Below, one piece after another: positions 31,693 to 40,594 of a stretch of 64,000 nt of DNA. The position numbers and the translations under genes were made by a program. The notes beneath the pieces are model-generated. The model was not told the origin of the DNA, searched no databases, and worked only from the letters and a program-made list of their open reading frames with translations. This DNA is from RYN-230 sp963829725. GTDB lineage: Bacteria > Actinomycetota > Actinomycetes > Streptosporangiales > Streptosporangiaceae. Location: positions 558,001 through 622,000 of the forward strand of contig CAWHJW010000005.1 of assembly GCA_963829725.1 (NCBI GenBank). Reading direction: 5' to 3'. Numbering within the stretch: the first letter of the stretch is position 1; every line of letters begins with the position of its first letter.

Positions 31693-33396
31693 TCAGCCGG
31701 CGCCCAGCAGCGCGGTCACCTCGGTCACCACGTCGCCCCGTGCGACCTTCCGGGTCCCACCAGTGAGCCGCTCGGTCAGCTCGGCACTGCCCTCGGCCAG
31801 GCCGCGCTTGCCCACCGTGATCCGGTACGGGATGCCGGTCAGTTCCGCGTCGCTGAACTTCACCCCGGCCCGCTCGGCCCGGTCGTCGATGATCACCTCG
31901 ACACCGGCCGCGGTGAGTTCCTCGTAGAGCGCCTCCCCGGCCGCGGCCACCTCTCCGTCGTTGGACTGGGCCACGACAATCACCACGCTGAACGGCGCCA
32001 CGGCGAGCGGCCACACGATGCCCCGCTCGTCATGGTGGCACTCGACGATCGAGGCCAGGGCGCGCTCCACCCCGATCCCGTAGCTGCCCATGATCGGGTA
32101 CACCCGCTCACCCTTCGCGTCCAGCACCGTGATGCCGAACACCTTGGTGAACTTGTAGCCCAGCTTGAAGATGTGCCCGATCTCGATGGTGGTCAGCAGC
32201 TCCAGGGGGTGCCCGCACTGGACGCACGGCTCCCCGGCCACCACCTCGCGCAGGTCGGCCCAGCTGCCGACGCTGATGTCCCGGTCCACATCCACGCCGC
32301 GCAGGTGCATGTCGTCCACGTTGGCCCCGGTCACCATGTTCCGGCGGCCGCGCAGCGCCTCATCGGCGATCACCGGCAGGCCGCTCACCCCGACCGCGCC
32401 CAGGCTGCCGGGCAGCGCGCCCAGCGCCTCCCGGATCTCGTCGGGCTGCGCCGGGCGGATCGCCGCCGAGCCGGTCGCGTCGGCCAGCTTCTGCTCGTTG
32501 AGCGCGTGGTCGCCGCGCATCAGGACCAGGGTGAGCTTGCCGTCCAGCACATAGACGAGCGTCTTAACCTGCCGGGTGGCCGGGGCGTCGTAGCCGGTGG
32601 CCAGGTCCTCGATGGTCCGCACGCCGGGTGTGCCGAACCGTTCCGGCGCGGCCAGCCCCGGACCGTCGGCGATCTCCGCGAGCCGCGAGGTGGCCTTCTC
32701 CACGTTCGCCGCGTAGCCGCAGTCCGGGCAGTGCGCGACCAGATCCTCCCCCGCGTCCGACGGGCACATGAACTCCGTCGAGTCCCGGCCGCCCATGGCG
32801 CCGCTCGACGCCTCCACCGGGATGGCCGGTATGCCGAGCCGCTCAAAGATCCTCAGGTAGGCGGCCCGGTGCCGGCCGAAGGCGACGTCCAGCCCGGCCG
32901 GGTCGAGGTCGAAGCTGTAGGAGTCCTTCATGGTGAACTCGCGGACCCGCAGCAGGCCCGCCCGGGGCCGCGCCTCGTCCCGGAACTTGGTCTGGAACTG
33001 GTACCACACCTGGGGCAGCTGCTTGTGCGACTTCAGCTCCTGGGCGAGCAGCGCGAAGATCTCCTCGTGGGTCACGCTGAGCACGTTCACCGCGCCCTTG
33101 TGGTCGGTGACCCGGAACATGACGTCGGCCATCGTTTCCCAGCGGCCGCTGCGCTGCCAGATCTCCGCCGGGTGCATGGTCGGCAGCAGCACTTCCTGGC
33201 CGCCGAGCGCATTCATCTCCTCGCGGATGATGTCGATGATCTTGGCGCGCACCCGCACCGCGAGCGGCAGCAGCGAATAGTGCCCCGCGGACAGCTGCCG
33301 GATGTACCCGGCCCGCAGCAGCAGCCGGTGGCTCGCCGCCCCGGCGTCCGCCGGGTCCTCCCGCAGCGTCGGGATGAACATCTGTGACCAGCGCAT
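31693..33396 (-). CDS. proS: Prolyl-tRNA synthetase
   Basis: Charges tRNA-Pro. 567 residues, the length of the bacterial-type enzyme with the inserted editing domain. Class II motifs are visible: the N-terminal MRWSQMFIPTLREDPADA, motif 1 region IREEMNALGGQEVLLPTMHPAE, motif 2 FRDEARPRAGLLRVREFTMKD (read here in two pieces), a central editing insert (about residues 220-400), and motif 3 MGSYGIGVERALASIVE. Cysteines in CPDCGYA and CVQCGHP are seen in this group. Start ATG 33396-33394. An essential gene with a fully intact frame, useful as a benchmark for base accuracy in this part of the window. Confidence 0.95.
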   Translation of the reverse strand: MRWSQMFIPTLREDPADAGAASHRLLLRAGYIRQLSAGHYSLLPLAVRVRAKIIDIIREEMNALGGQEVLLPTMHPAEIWQRSGRWETMADVMFRVTDHKGAVNVLSVTHEEIFALLAQELKSHKQLPQVWYQFQTKFRDEARPRAGLLRVREFTMKDSYSFDLDPAGLDVAFGRHRAAYLRIFERLGIPAIPVEASSGAMGGRDSTEFMCPSDAGEDLVAHCPDCGYAANVEKATSRLAEIADGPGLAAPERFGTPGVRTIEDLATGYDAPATRQVKTLVYVLDGKLTLVLMRGDHALNEQKLADATGSAAIRPAQPDEIREALGALPGSLGAVGVSGLPVIADEALRGRRNMVTGANVDDMHLRGVDVDRDISVGSWADLREVVAGEPCVQCGHPLELLTTIEIGHIFKLGYKFTKVFGITVLDAKGERVYPIMGSYGIGVERALASIVECHHDERGIVWPLAVAPFSVVIVVAQSNDGEVAAAGEALYEELTAAGVEVIIDDRAERAGVKFSDAELTGIPYRITVGKRGLAEGSAELTERLTGGTRKVARGDVVTEVTALLGAG

Positions 33397-33502
33397 GGGT
33401 CCGCGCTTTCCGTGTGTCGGGGCTGATGACCGCGCCCGGCTGGCACCCGGCGCAGCGCCGCCGGCGGGCCGCCGGCCGCGTGAACGTCAATAGCGTACGA
33501 GC

Positions 33503-35071
33503 TTAGTGCGGGTCAGCTCCGCGCGCGGCGCTCCCCTGTACCGCCGGGTCCAGGGCCCGCACGTGCCCGGGCTCTAGCGGCGGGGCGCCGACCGCGCAGT
33601 TGGTCAGGCATTCCGGCGCGGCGACGGGCCCCCCTGTCTTCGGCCGCAGCACGTCACTCCGGATCAGCAACGCGGAGGCCACCGCAGCCAGCGCCATTAG
33701 CCCGGCGCAGATCAGCATGGCCTCGTGGAACCCGCGGTTGAGCTGGGTCACAGTGTGCAGCGCGGTCCCGGACAGCCCGACCGCGGCGGGCAGCCCGGCC
33801 ACCGCCAGCAGCCCGGCGGCCCGCGCGGTGGCGTTGTTGACCCCGCTCGCAACGCCCGCATGCCGCTCATCGGCGCTGGCCAGCACCGTGGCGGTCAGCG
33901 GGGCCACCGTCACGGACAGGCCCAGGCCGAACAGCGCTACCGGGGGGAGCACGTCGGTCACGTACGAGGTGTGCGGCCCGATCCGGATCAGCAGCAGCAG
34001 GCCGGCCGCCGCGGACAGCAGCCCACCGGTCATCATCCAGCGCGGGCCCACCCGCTGGGCCCACGCCCCCGCCCGGGCGGACAGCAGCAGCATGAGCAGG
34101 GTGGACGGCAGCAGCGAGACGCCGGCCTGCAGGGGCGAGAACCGGGCCACCACCTGGAGATCCAGCACCAGCAGGAAGAACACCGCGCCCATGGCGCCGT
34201 AGACGATGAACGTGATGACGTTGATCGCGGTGAACTCGCGGTTGCGGAAGACGCTGAGCGGGAGCATCGGCGGCACCCGGTCCGGATGCCGTTCGCGGTG
34301 CCGCTCCAGCAGCACGAACCCGGCCCCGGCCGCCACGCCGGCCGACGCGGACACCGCCACGGTGAGCGGGGCGCCGGACTGCGCCACGATCAGCGCTTCG
34401 GTGATGCCGGCCAGCGCCACCGCGGTGAGCACCGAGCCAGCTATGTCGAACCGGCCGTGCGCGGTGGGATCCCGGCTCTCCGGGACGTGCCGCACCGTGA
34501 CGGCGACCACCGCCGCCGCCAGCGGCAGGTTGATCAGGAAGATCCAGCGCCAGCCGCCCGCGCCCACCAGCAAGCCGCCCAGGAACGGGCCGATGGCGCC
34601 GGCCACCCCGCCCAACCCGGACCAGGCCCCGATCGCCCGGGGCCGGTCATCCTCGGCGAACGTCGCCTGGATGATCGCCAGCGAGCCCGGGGTGAGCAGC
34701 GCGCCGCCGATGCCCTGCAGCGCCCGGGCGGCGATCAGCACCCCGATGTCCGGCGACGCCGCGCAGACCGCCGAGGCCAGCGCAAACCAGACCACGCCGA
34801 TCAGGAATACCCGGCGCCGCCCGAACCGGTCACCCAGCGCGCCGCCCAGCAGGATCAGCCCGGCCAGCGTCAGCGTGTAGGCGTTGACCGTCCACTGCAG
34901 GCCGGCCAGCGTGGTGTGCAGCTGCTTGCCGATCGTGGGCAGCGCCACGTTGACCACGGTCGAGTCGAGGAATGCCATGCTGGAGCCGAGCACGGTCGCC
35001 GCGATGATCCATCGTCCCCGCGCCTGCCCGAGCGTTGCCCGCCCGGCATCGGTGCTGATCACCTCGGCCAC
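33503..35071 (-). CDS. MFS drug exporter, DHA2 (EmrB/QacA) family
   Basis: 522 residues with 14 predicted membrane helices. The N-terminal SSMAFLDSTVVNVALPTI and WTVNAYTLTLAGLILLGG are the DHA2 signatures; GDRFGRRRVFLIG is the major-facilitator loop 2-3 motif, and ALQGIGGALLTPGSLAII the motif C-like region. It should export drugs or endogenous metabolites by proton antiport; the substrate is unknown. GTG 35071-35069 starts the protein. It is on the same strand as, and 31 bases downstream of, the DUF1697 gene; there is no regulator beside it. Confidence 0.92.
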   Translation of the reverse strand: MAEVISTDAGRATLGQARGRWIIAATVLGSSMAFLDSTVVNVALPTIGKQLHTTLAGLQWTVNAYTLTLAGLILLGGALGDRFGRRRVFLIGVVWFALASAVCAASPDIGVLIAARALQGIGGALLTPGSLAIIQATFAEDDRPRAIGAWSGLGGVAGAIGPFLGGLLVGAGGWRWIFLINLPLAAAVVAVTVRHVPESRDPTAHGRFDIAGSVLTAVALAGITEALIVAQSGAPLTVAVSASAGVAAGAGFVLLERHRERHPDRVPPMLPLSVFRNREFTAINVITFIVYGAMGAVFFLLVLDLQVVARFSPLQAGVSLLPSTLLMLLLSARAGAWAQRVGPRWMMTGGLLSAAAGLLLLIRIGPHTSYVTDVLPPVALFGLGLSVTVAPLTATVLASADERHAGVASGVNNATARAAGLLAVAGLPAAVGLSGTALHTVTQLNRGFHEAMLICAGLMALAAVASALLIRSDVLRPKTGGPVAAPECLTNCAVGAPPLEPGHVRALDPAVQGSAARGADPH

Positions 35072-35102
35072 CGTTCGATGCTCTCACTCGGGAAACCAGG
35101 TG

Positions 35103-35675
35103 TCACCCGGGGGCGTCGCACAGGGCCAGCAGCTTGGTCACGGTCGCCCAGTTCCGCGCCGTGCCCGCGCCCCGGGCCGACATCGGGCCGCGGCCCCGGC
35201 CCAGCTGCACGGCCAGCTCGCTGCGCCCGAAGCCGTCCGGGGTGTGCAGGAACAGGGCGCGGCCCGCGTACTGCGCCGTGTCCCGGCTGCCCTTCACCGC
35301 GACCTTGGCCAGCACCTCGGCCAGGCCGGTGACCATCTCCGGCGACGGCTCGGCCGGCAGGAAGACGACGTGCACGGCCCGCGGGTTCGGCTCGCCGGGG
35401 TACGGGTTGTCCCGGGCCACCTGAGCCAGCTGGGCGCGGGACAGCACCAGGACCCGGGACTCCAGGCCCAGCTGGCCGGCGATCGCGCGCTCGATGGCCT
35501 CCGCCAGCGCGGCACTGTCCGTCTCGTCCGTGCTGAACAGGACGTTGCCGCTCTGGATGTAGGTGGCGACGTCGTCATGGCCAAGGCCGGCCACGACCGC
35601 GCGCAGGTCGGCCATGGCCACCTTCTTGTGGCCACCGAGGTTGATCCCGCGCAGCAGCGCGACATGGCTGGGCAT
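35103..35675 (-). CDS. DUF1697 domain-containing protein
   Basis: 190 residues. The start MPSHVALLRGINLGGHKKVAMADLR and the following YIQSGNVLFST are the invariant features of DUF1697, with NPYPGEPNP and the basic C-terminal NWATVTKLLAL also present. The family is widespread in actinobacteria; structures exist but no reaction is established. ATG 35675-35673 is the natural start. It precedes the MFS exporter on the same strand and is divergent from the nudix gene. Confidence 0.9.
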   Translation of the reverse strand: MPSHVALLRGINLGGHKKVAMADLRAVVAGLGHDDVATYIQSGNVLFSTDETDSAALAEAIERAIAGQLGLESRVLVLSRAQLAQVARDNPYPGEPNPRAVHVVFLPAEPSPEMVTGLAEVLAKVAVKGSRDTAQYAGRALFLHTPDGFGRSELAVQLGRGRGPMSARGAGTARNWATVTKLLALCDAPG

Positions 35676-35768
35676 CTGCCCATCCTAGGATTCCCAGGTG
35701 CCTGCCCCAGGCGCGATGGCCCCGGCCCGTTTCACCGGTCCCGGCCCGGCTGTTCTAGTCTGCAGGAC

Positions 35769-36254
35769 GTGGCTGACACCGAGGCGCCGGGAACGATGGG
35801 GCTGCCGGCACGGCGGGCAGGCCGGGTCATCGTGCTGGATCCGGCCGGCCGCGTGCTGCTGATGCGCTATGACGACCCGCTGCCGAACGGGCGGCACTGG
35901 ACCACGCCCGGCGGCGGGCTGGAGGACGGCGAGGACTACCCGGGCGCGGCTGCCCGCGAGCTCACCGAGGAGACCGGCTGGACCGATGTGGCCCTGCTCG
36001 GCGAGGTGCACGAGCGGAGCCTCACCATGGAGCATGCGGGCCGCCTGGTCCGCCAGCACGAGCGCACGTTCCTGGCCCGCACCGGCCAGCAGTGCCGGCC
36101 ACTCGGCGACGTGGCCCGGATGCACGCCAGCGACGGGATCGCCGCCTGGCGCTGGTGGACGCTCGCCGAACTGGAGTCCACCACCGAGGTGATCTGGCCA
36201 GCCGAGCTGGCCAGCCTGATCAGGACCGCCCTGGCCGCTGAAGGCCGGAGCTGA
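35769..36254 (+). CDS. NUDIX hydrolase
   Basis: 161 residues. The nudix box is complete: GGLEDGEDYPGAAARELTEE followed by TGW, with the REU-EE-GU pattern in place; upstream VIVLDPAGRVLLMRYDD is the usual first strand. It hydrolyses a nucleoside diphosphate linked to some other group; the substrate is not predictable. GTG 35769 gives MADTEAPGT; ATG 35796 is an alternative that would shorten it by nine residues. The PIG-L deacetylase starts 13 bases downstream, so the two are likely one operon. Confidence 0.88.
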   Translation: MADTEAPGTMGLPARRAGRVIVLDPAGRVLLMRYDDPLPNGRHWTTPGGGLEDGEDYPGAAARELTEETGWTDVALLGEVHERSLTMEHAGRLVRQHERTFLARTGQQCRPLGDVARMHASDGIAAWRWWTLAELESTTEVIWPAELASLIRTALAAEGRS

Positions 36255-36267
36255 CACGAGGGGTGCC

Positions 36268-36972
36268 ATGGAGCCGATGCCGGAGGACTGGGAACGCGCG
36301 GTGGCGGTGGTCGCCCACCCGGACGACCTGGAGTACGGCGCGGCGGCCGCGGTGGCCCGCTGGACCAGCCAGGGCAAGCACGTCGCCTACCTGCTGGCCA
36401 CCCGCGGCGAGGCCGGGATCGCCGGGCAGGACCCGGAAACGGTCGGCCCGCTCCGGGTGGAGGAGGAGCGGCGCAGCGCCGCGGTGGTCGGCGTCAGCGA
36501 GGTGCATTTCCTGAACCACCCGGACGGGCTGGTGGAGTACGGCCTGCCGCTGCGCCGCGACCTGGCCGCGGTCCTGCGCGCCGAGCGCCCGGACGTCGTA
36601 GTCACCATGAACTTCGACCTGACCTGGGGCGACAGCAACGTGGTCAACCACGCCGACCATCGCGTGGTCGGGCTGGCCGTGCTGGACGCCTGCCGGGATG
36701 CCGCGAACCCGTGGGTGTTCCCGGAGGCGGGCCCGGCGTGGGACGGCATCAAGCAGGCGTGGGTCGCCGCCACCGCCGACCCCACGCATTTCGTGGACGT
36801 CACGGCCACCATCGAGGCGGGCGTCGCGTCGCTGCGCGAGCACCGGGCCTACCTGGACGGCCTGGGGCGTGAGTTCGACCCGGACGAGTTCCTCCGCAAT
36901 ATGGCCGGGTACCTCGGCCTGGCCGCGGGCTGCGAGTACGCGGTCGGCTTCACCCGCTATACCACCGGCTGA
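36268..36972 (+). CDS. PIG-L (LmbE-like) family deacetylase
   Basis: 234 residues of the zinc-dependent LmbE/PIG-L fold. The metal motif AHPDDLEYG (about 16-24) and the later NHADHRVVG are present, so both zinc-binding regions are intact. Family members deacetylate N-acetylglucosaminyl conjugates, including steps of mycothiol synthesis (MshB) and mycothiol S-conjugate amidase (Mca); this one is not clearly either. ATG 36268 has GAGGGG at good spacing. It follows the nudix gene by 13 bases. Confidence 0.9.
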   Translation: MEPMPEDWERAVAVVAHPDDLEYGAAAAVARWTSQGKHVAYLLATRGEAGIAGQDPETVGPLRVEEERRSAAVVGVSEVHFLNHPDGLVEYGLPLRRDLAAVLRAERPDVVVTMNFDLTWGDSNVVNHADHRVVGLAVLDACRDAANPWVFPEAGPAWDGIKQAWVAATADPTHFVDVTATIEAGVASLREHRAYLDGLGREFDPDEFLRNMAGYLGLAAGCEYAVGFTRYTTG

Positions 36973-37040
36973 GGGGCCACCTCCTCCGATACCGTGCCGT
37001 AACGGGGGGCAAAGCCGCTTCGGCTCAATACGGGGAGAGC

Positions 37041-37544
37041 ATGCGTTACGCGGTACGCGGTACGCGAGCGGATCTTCGCCATCGGCGACGACTTCTGGGT
37101 CCACGATGAGCAGGGGCACCGGAAGTTCCTGGTCGACGGCGAAGCACTGCGGCTGCACGAGACCTGGAGCTCAAGGATCCCTCCGGCGCGGTCCTGGCGA
37201 CCGTGCGCAGGAAACCGGTCGCCATGCGGGAGACCATGGAGATCAAGCAGGGCGGCGAGACCGTGGCCACGGTCCGCCGGGCGCTCGTCTCGCCGCTGCA
37301 CCACCGATCCGTCATCGAGCTGGCCGGCGGCCAGGAACTGGAAGCCGTCGGCAACGTCCTGGACAAGGAGTTCGAGATCACCTGGGACGGGCAGGTGCTG
37401 GCCCGGATCTCCCGTGCCTGGTTCAGGGTGCGTGACACATACGGGGTGGACGGCGCCCCGGGCCAGGACGACGTGCTGATGCTCGCGGCCGCCGTCGCCC
37501 TGGACCGGATCCATCACGAGGAGGAGAAGCACCGCCGGGACTGA
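37041..37544 (+). CDS. LURP-one-related (tubby-like) protein, two frameshifts
   Basis: Pieced together, the product is about 167 residues: MRYAVRERIFAIGDDFWVHD, then GHRKFLVDGEALRLHE, LELKDPSGAVLATVRRKPV, METIKQGGE-like strand repeats and a C-terminal AAVALDRIHHEE. This is the LURP-one-related/tubby-like beta-barrel wrapped round a C-terminal helix, a family with possible phospholipid-scramblase kinship but no proven bacterial role. Two breaks are needed: a short duplication of CGGTACG near 37050-37060 and one base near 37165. GGGGAGAGC precedes ATG 37041. The last 113 codons are an uninterrupted frame from 37203. Confidence 0.75.
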
Positions 37545-37553
37545 GCCCCGCGG

Positions 37554-38075
37554 TCAGGCCGGGCAGGTCCAGTCCTGGCGGCCCGGGCGCGGCTCCGCGC
37601 CCGGTGCGCCGGGCGGCGGGAACAGCGCCCGGAGCGTGAAGGCATCCGCGGTGGGACCGTGCCGGCGGAGCAGCCGGATCCGGTGCTCCGCGTCGGATGT
37701 CGACGGCACCGTGCCGAGCGGAATCCACCACAGCGCGGTGTAGGCCTCGGTCATCCGCTCGAACCACTCCCGGCGGCGCCGCAGCACCCGCCGGTGCCCG
37801 GCGGAGTACACGAACGCGGCCAGCGCCTCGGGTGACTCCCACACGGACATGTTCATGATCACGCCCGCGCTGCCGGCCTGGTCCCACTCGAACGCGCGCA
37901 CCGCGGTGGCGTTGCCGTCTTCGGTCTGCAGCCGCCACACGAAGCCGGGCGCGGCGTCCGCCAGGGCGTTCACCGGGTCCAGCGCCGCCACGAAGCCCGC
38001 CAGCCGCGGGCTGTCCAGCGGCGCCCGCAGCCGTCCGACGTTCACCTGAGCCAGCACATAGTCCACGTCCGCCAT
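37554..38075 (-). CDS. DUF3291 domain-containing protein
   Basis: 173 residues beginning MADVDYVLAQVNVGRLRAPL. The central stretch PGFVWRLQTEDGNATAVRAF, MNMSVWESPEALAAFVYS and HRRVLRRRREWFERM is typical of DUF3291, a dimeric alpha/beta-barrel fold related to antibiotic-biosynthesis monooxygenases and haem-degrading proteins. No catalytic function is known. Start ATG 38075-38073. It ends ten bases from the convergent LURP-one gene and is divergent from marC. Confidence 0.85.
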   Translation of the reverse strand: MADVDYVLAQVNVGRLRAPLDSPRLAGFVAALDPVNALADAAPGFVWRLQTEDGNATAVRAFEWDQAGSAGVIMNMSVWESPEALAAFVYSAGHRRVLRRRREWFERMTEAYTALWWIPLGTVPSTSDAEHRIRLLRRHGPTADAFTLRALFPPPGAPGAEPRPGRQDWTCPA

Positions 38076-38283
38076 CGTCTCATCCCGTCCCGCCGCCAGC
38101 CAGGTGCCGCACGCCGGGGTGGCGTTCCGTTCCCCTGGCGGGCTCTGGTGATCTAGAGTTCTCATCGCCCACGTGACCGTCGGTGCGCAGGCCGCAATTC
38201 CCGCAGTTTCAAGCGGCTGGCTGCCAGCGGTCAGCCGCAACCAGTGTCCGCGCGGATCTCCAGGCCCGCTGGACGGAGCCGGG

Positions 38284-38937
38284 ATGAAAGAGCTCGAATC
38301 GCTGGACGCCGCCTTCGTCATCGACACGTTCCTGCTGCTCCTGATCGGGATCGGACCCAAGATCGCGCTGGTGCCATTCCTTGACGCGACCACGGGCATG
38401 CCGGAGGCCACCAAGCGCCGTGTCCTGCGCAAGATGCTGGCCACCGCCGCCGCTGTCGCCGCGCTGCTGCTGATCCTCGGTGGCCTGCTGACCAGGCTGC
38501 TGCACTTCTCGCCGGGTGCGCTGGGCGTCGCGAGCGGCATCATCCTGCTGATCATCGCGGTCACCATGGTGCTCGGGCAGCAGACCGGCAATGGCGGCGA
38601 TGGCCCGGTCGAGGGCCAGGACCCGATGCAGGTCGCCGTCTTCCCGCTGGCCGTGCCCTACCTGCTCAACCCGGCCGGGATCGTCGTCCTGGTCACGTTG
38701 TCGGCCGAGGCCAGCTCGATCGCAGTGCTCGCCGTCGCCGTCGGTGTGCTCGTCGTGGTGCTCGTGCTCGACGTCGCAGTCTTCCGCTGGGCCGTGCAGG
38801 TCAGCAGCAAGCTGGACGCGAGCCGCATGCTCCTCACGGAGAAGGTGTTCGGTTTCCTGCTGGCCGCGCTCGGAGTGCAACTGGCACTCAACGGGCTGTC
38901 GGACGTCGGTGTGATCCACCTGACAACCGGTCACTGA
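38284..38937 (+). CDS. MarC family integral membrane protein
   Basis: 217 residues and six hydrophobic segments. LLLIGIGPKIALVPFLDATTGM in helix 1 and FPLAVPYLLNPAGIVVLV in helix 4 match the pattern of MarC/NAAT proteins (loosely a GP...PF motif in each half, from an internal duplication). Once linked to multiple antibiotic resistance, the family has no confirmed substrate. The start ATG 38284 (MKELESLDAAFV) is favoured over the longer open frame from 38173, which adds a non-hydrophobic Pro/Ser leader. Followed by a good hairpin terminator. Confidence 0.85.
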   Translation: MKELESLDAAFVIDTFLLLLIGIGPKIALVPFLDATTGMPEATKRRVLRKMLATAAAVAALLLILGGLLTRLLHFSPGALGVASGIILLIIAVTMVLGQQTGNGGDGPVEGQDPMQVAVFPLAVPYLLNPAGIVVLVTLSAEASSIAVLAVAVGVLVVVLVLDVAVFRWAVQVSSKLDASRMLLTEKVFGFLLAALGVQLALNGLSDVGVIHLTTGH

Positions 38938-38957
38938 GGGCGGGATCCATCAGCAGT

Positions 38958-38988
38958 AGGTCCGGACCCCTCCTGGGGGTCCGGACCT
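38958..38988 (+). terminator. Hairpin terminator after marC
   Basis: 13-bp perfect stem (AGGTCCGGACCCC and complement) with a 5-base TCCTG loop, 20 bases past the marC stop and before ybaK. A short AT-containing run follows. Confidence 0.85.
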
Positions 38989-39029
38989 AACTGTTAAGCG
39001 ATCGAGGCGGCGGGTCCTAGAGTTGCTGC

Positions 39030-39533
39030 GTGGCAGGACAGGGGACGCCGGCCCTCGCGGTGCTGGCTAAGCAGGGCATCCCGTACTCGGTTCATGCTTA
39101 CGAGCACGGCACGCGGCCCGGTGACTCGCGGCACGCCAACTACGGCCTGGAAGCCAGCGAGGCGCTCGGCGTCCCGCCGGAGCAGGTGTTCAAGACGCTG
39201 GTCGCCGCGGTGGACGGTGCGCTGACCGTGGGGGTCGTCCCGGTCGCGAGCCGGCTGGACCTGAAGGCACTGGCCGCGGCGGCCGGTGGCCGCAAGGCCG
39301 TGCTGGCCGAGCCGGCCGACGCCGAGCGCGCCACCGGGTACGTGGTCGGCGGAATCTCCCCGCTCGGCCAGCGCAAGCGGCTGCCGGTCTTCCTCGACGC
39401 GGCGGCACTGGAGTTCGGCACGATCTACTGCAGCGCGGGGCGGCGCGGGCTGCAGATCGAGATCGCCCCGGGCGACCTGGTCCGGGCCGCGGATGCGTTG
39501 GTCGCCCCGATCGCCCAGCCGCCCGCCTCCTGA
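39030..39533 (+). CDS. ybaK: Cys-tRNA(Pro) deacylase, YbaK family
   Basis: 167 residues of the YbaK/ProX editing fold that hydrolyses Cys-tRNA-Pro mischarged by prolyl-tRNA synthetase; proS is about 6 kb away. Seen: the PYSVHAYEHG start, VFKTLVAAVDG with the key lysine, VVPVASRLDLKALA, GYVVGGISPLGQRKRLP (the GXXXP-type loop) and the final RGLQIEIAPGDLV. GTG 39030 gives the usual N-terminal length. A single gene flanked by a terminator upstream and the LLM oxidoreductase 79 bases downstream. Confidence 0.93.
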   Translation: MAGQGTPALAVLAKQGIPYSVHAYEHGTRPGDSRHANYGLEASEALGVPPEQVFKTLVAAVDGALTVGVVPVASRLDLKALAAAAGGRKAVLAEPADAERATGYVVGGISPLGQRKRLPVFLDAAALEFGTIYCSAGRRGLQIEIAPGDLVRAADALVAPIAQPPAS

Positions 39534-39612
39534 CCGCAGTCCGCCCGGCCGCCGGCCCGCGGAGGGCACCCGGCAACTCCCCGCCGCTGCGGGGCTGTGA
39601 TGCGATGCAGGG

Positions 39613-40497
39613 ATGAAAGTCCGCATCGGGGTCGCGCTGGGCGCGGCCGGAGTGCCGGGCCAGTTCGACGCCGCGGTGGCCGCCCTGGAAGCCGCGGGAG
39701 TGGACTCGCTGTGGCTGCCGGAGATGGTTTACGGCCCCCTGGTTGACCCGTTCACCGGCATGACATGGGCGCTGGCTCGCACCACGCAGCTCAAAGTCGG
39801 CACCGGCATCGCCGTGCTGCCCGGCCGGCATCCCGTGCTGGTCGCCAAGCAGCTTGCCTCCCTGGCCGGGCTGGCGCCCCGGCGGGTGCTCCCGGTGTTC
39901 GGGCTCAAGCCGGCCCGGCCTGGTGAGCTGGTTGCCTTCCCGGTGCCGCCCGGCCGCCGCGGGGCGGTCTTCGACGAGTCCCTGGACCTGATCCGGCGGC
40001 TGCTGCGGCAGGAGACGCTGAGCTTCCACGGCGAGTTCTTCTCGATCGAGGACGCCCGCGTCGGCCCGCTCCCGGCCCGGCCGCCGGACATCTGGCTGGG
40101 CGGCAGCGCGCCGGGCGCGCTGCGCCGGATCGGCCGCCTCGGGGACGGCTGGCTGGCCAGCTTCATCACCCCCGCCGAGGCCGGTGACGGGCGCCGGGTG
40201 ATCGAGGAAGCGGCCGCGGCGGCCGGGCGCGAGGTCGAGCCAGATCACTTCGGCATCAGCCTCGCCGTGGCCGACGGCGACGAACTCCAGTCGCTGTACG
40301 CGGCCGCCCGGCAGCGGCGGCCGGATACCGACCCCGCAGCGCTGGTGGCCAGCGGGTGGTCGGATGCCCGGCGGAAGATCGAGGAATACGTAGCCGCCGG
40401 GCTGACCAAGTTCGTGGTCCGGCCCGGGTCGGCGGCCGCCGACCCGGAGGAGTTCACCGCCGAGTTCGCCCGCGAGATGATGCCCCTGCAGACCTGA
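39613..40497 (+). CDS. LLM class F420-dependent oxidoreductase (TIGR03854-like)
   Basis: 294 residues in the luciferase-like barrel fold. It starts MKVRIGVALGAAGVPGQFD; LWLPEMVYGPLVDPF, LKVGTGIAVLPGRHPVLVAKQ and the PPDIWLGGSAPGALRRIGRLGDGWL segment follow the small actinobacterial subgroup I know as TIGR03854. F420 use is inferred from the subgroup, the substrate is unknown. ATG 39613 is preceded by a GATG-CAGG-like region of weak ribosome binding. It runs convergently to the DUF3048 gene. Confidence 0.88.
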   Translation: MKVRIGVALGAAGVPGQFDAAVAALEAAGVDSLWLPEMVYGPLVDPFTGMTWALARTTQLKVGTGIAVLPGRHPVLVAKQLASLAGLAPRRVLPVFGLKPARPGELVAFPVPPGRRGAVFDESLDLIRRLLRQETLSFHGEFFSIEDARVGPLPARPPDIWLGGSAPGALRRIGRLGDGWLASFITPAEAGDGRRVIEEAAAAAGREVEPDHFGISLAVADGDELQSLYAAARQRRPDTDPAALVASGWSDARRKIEEYVAAGLTKFVVRPGSAAADPEEFTAEFAREMMPLQT

Positions 40498-40594
40498 CTG
40501 GACGCGGGCGTGGCTGTCACCCCGGACGGACCGTCGAGCAGGCGGGGCGCCTCGATGAGGAGGCGGCCGCTGAGCCAGCAATCCGGCCGCGCGC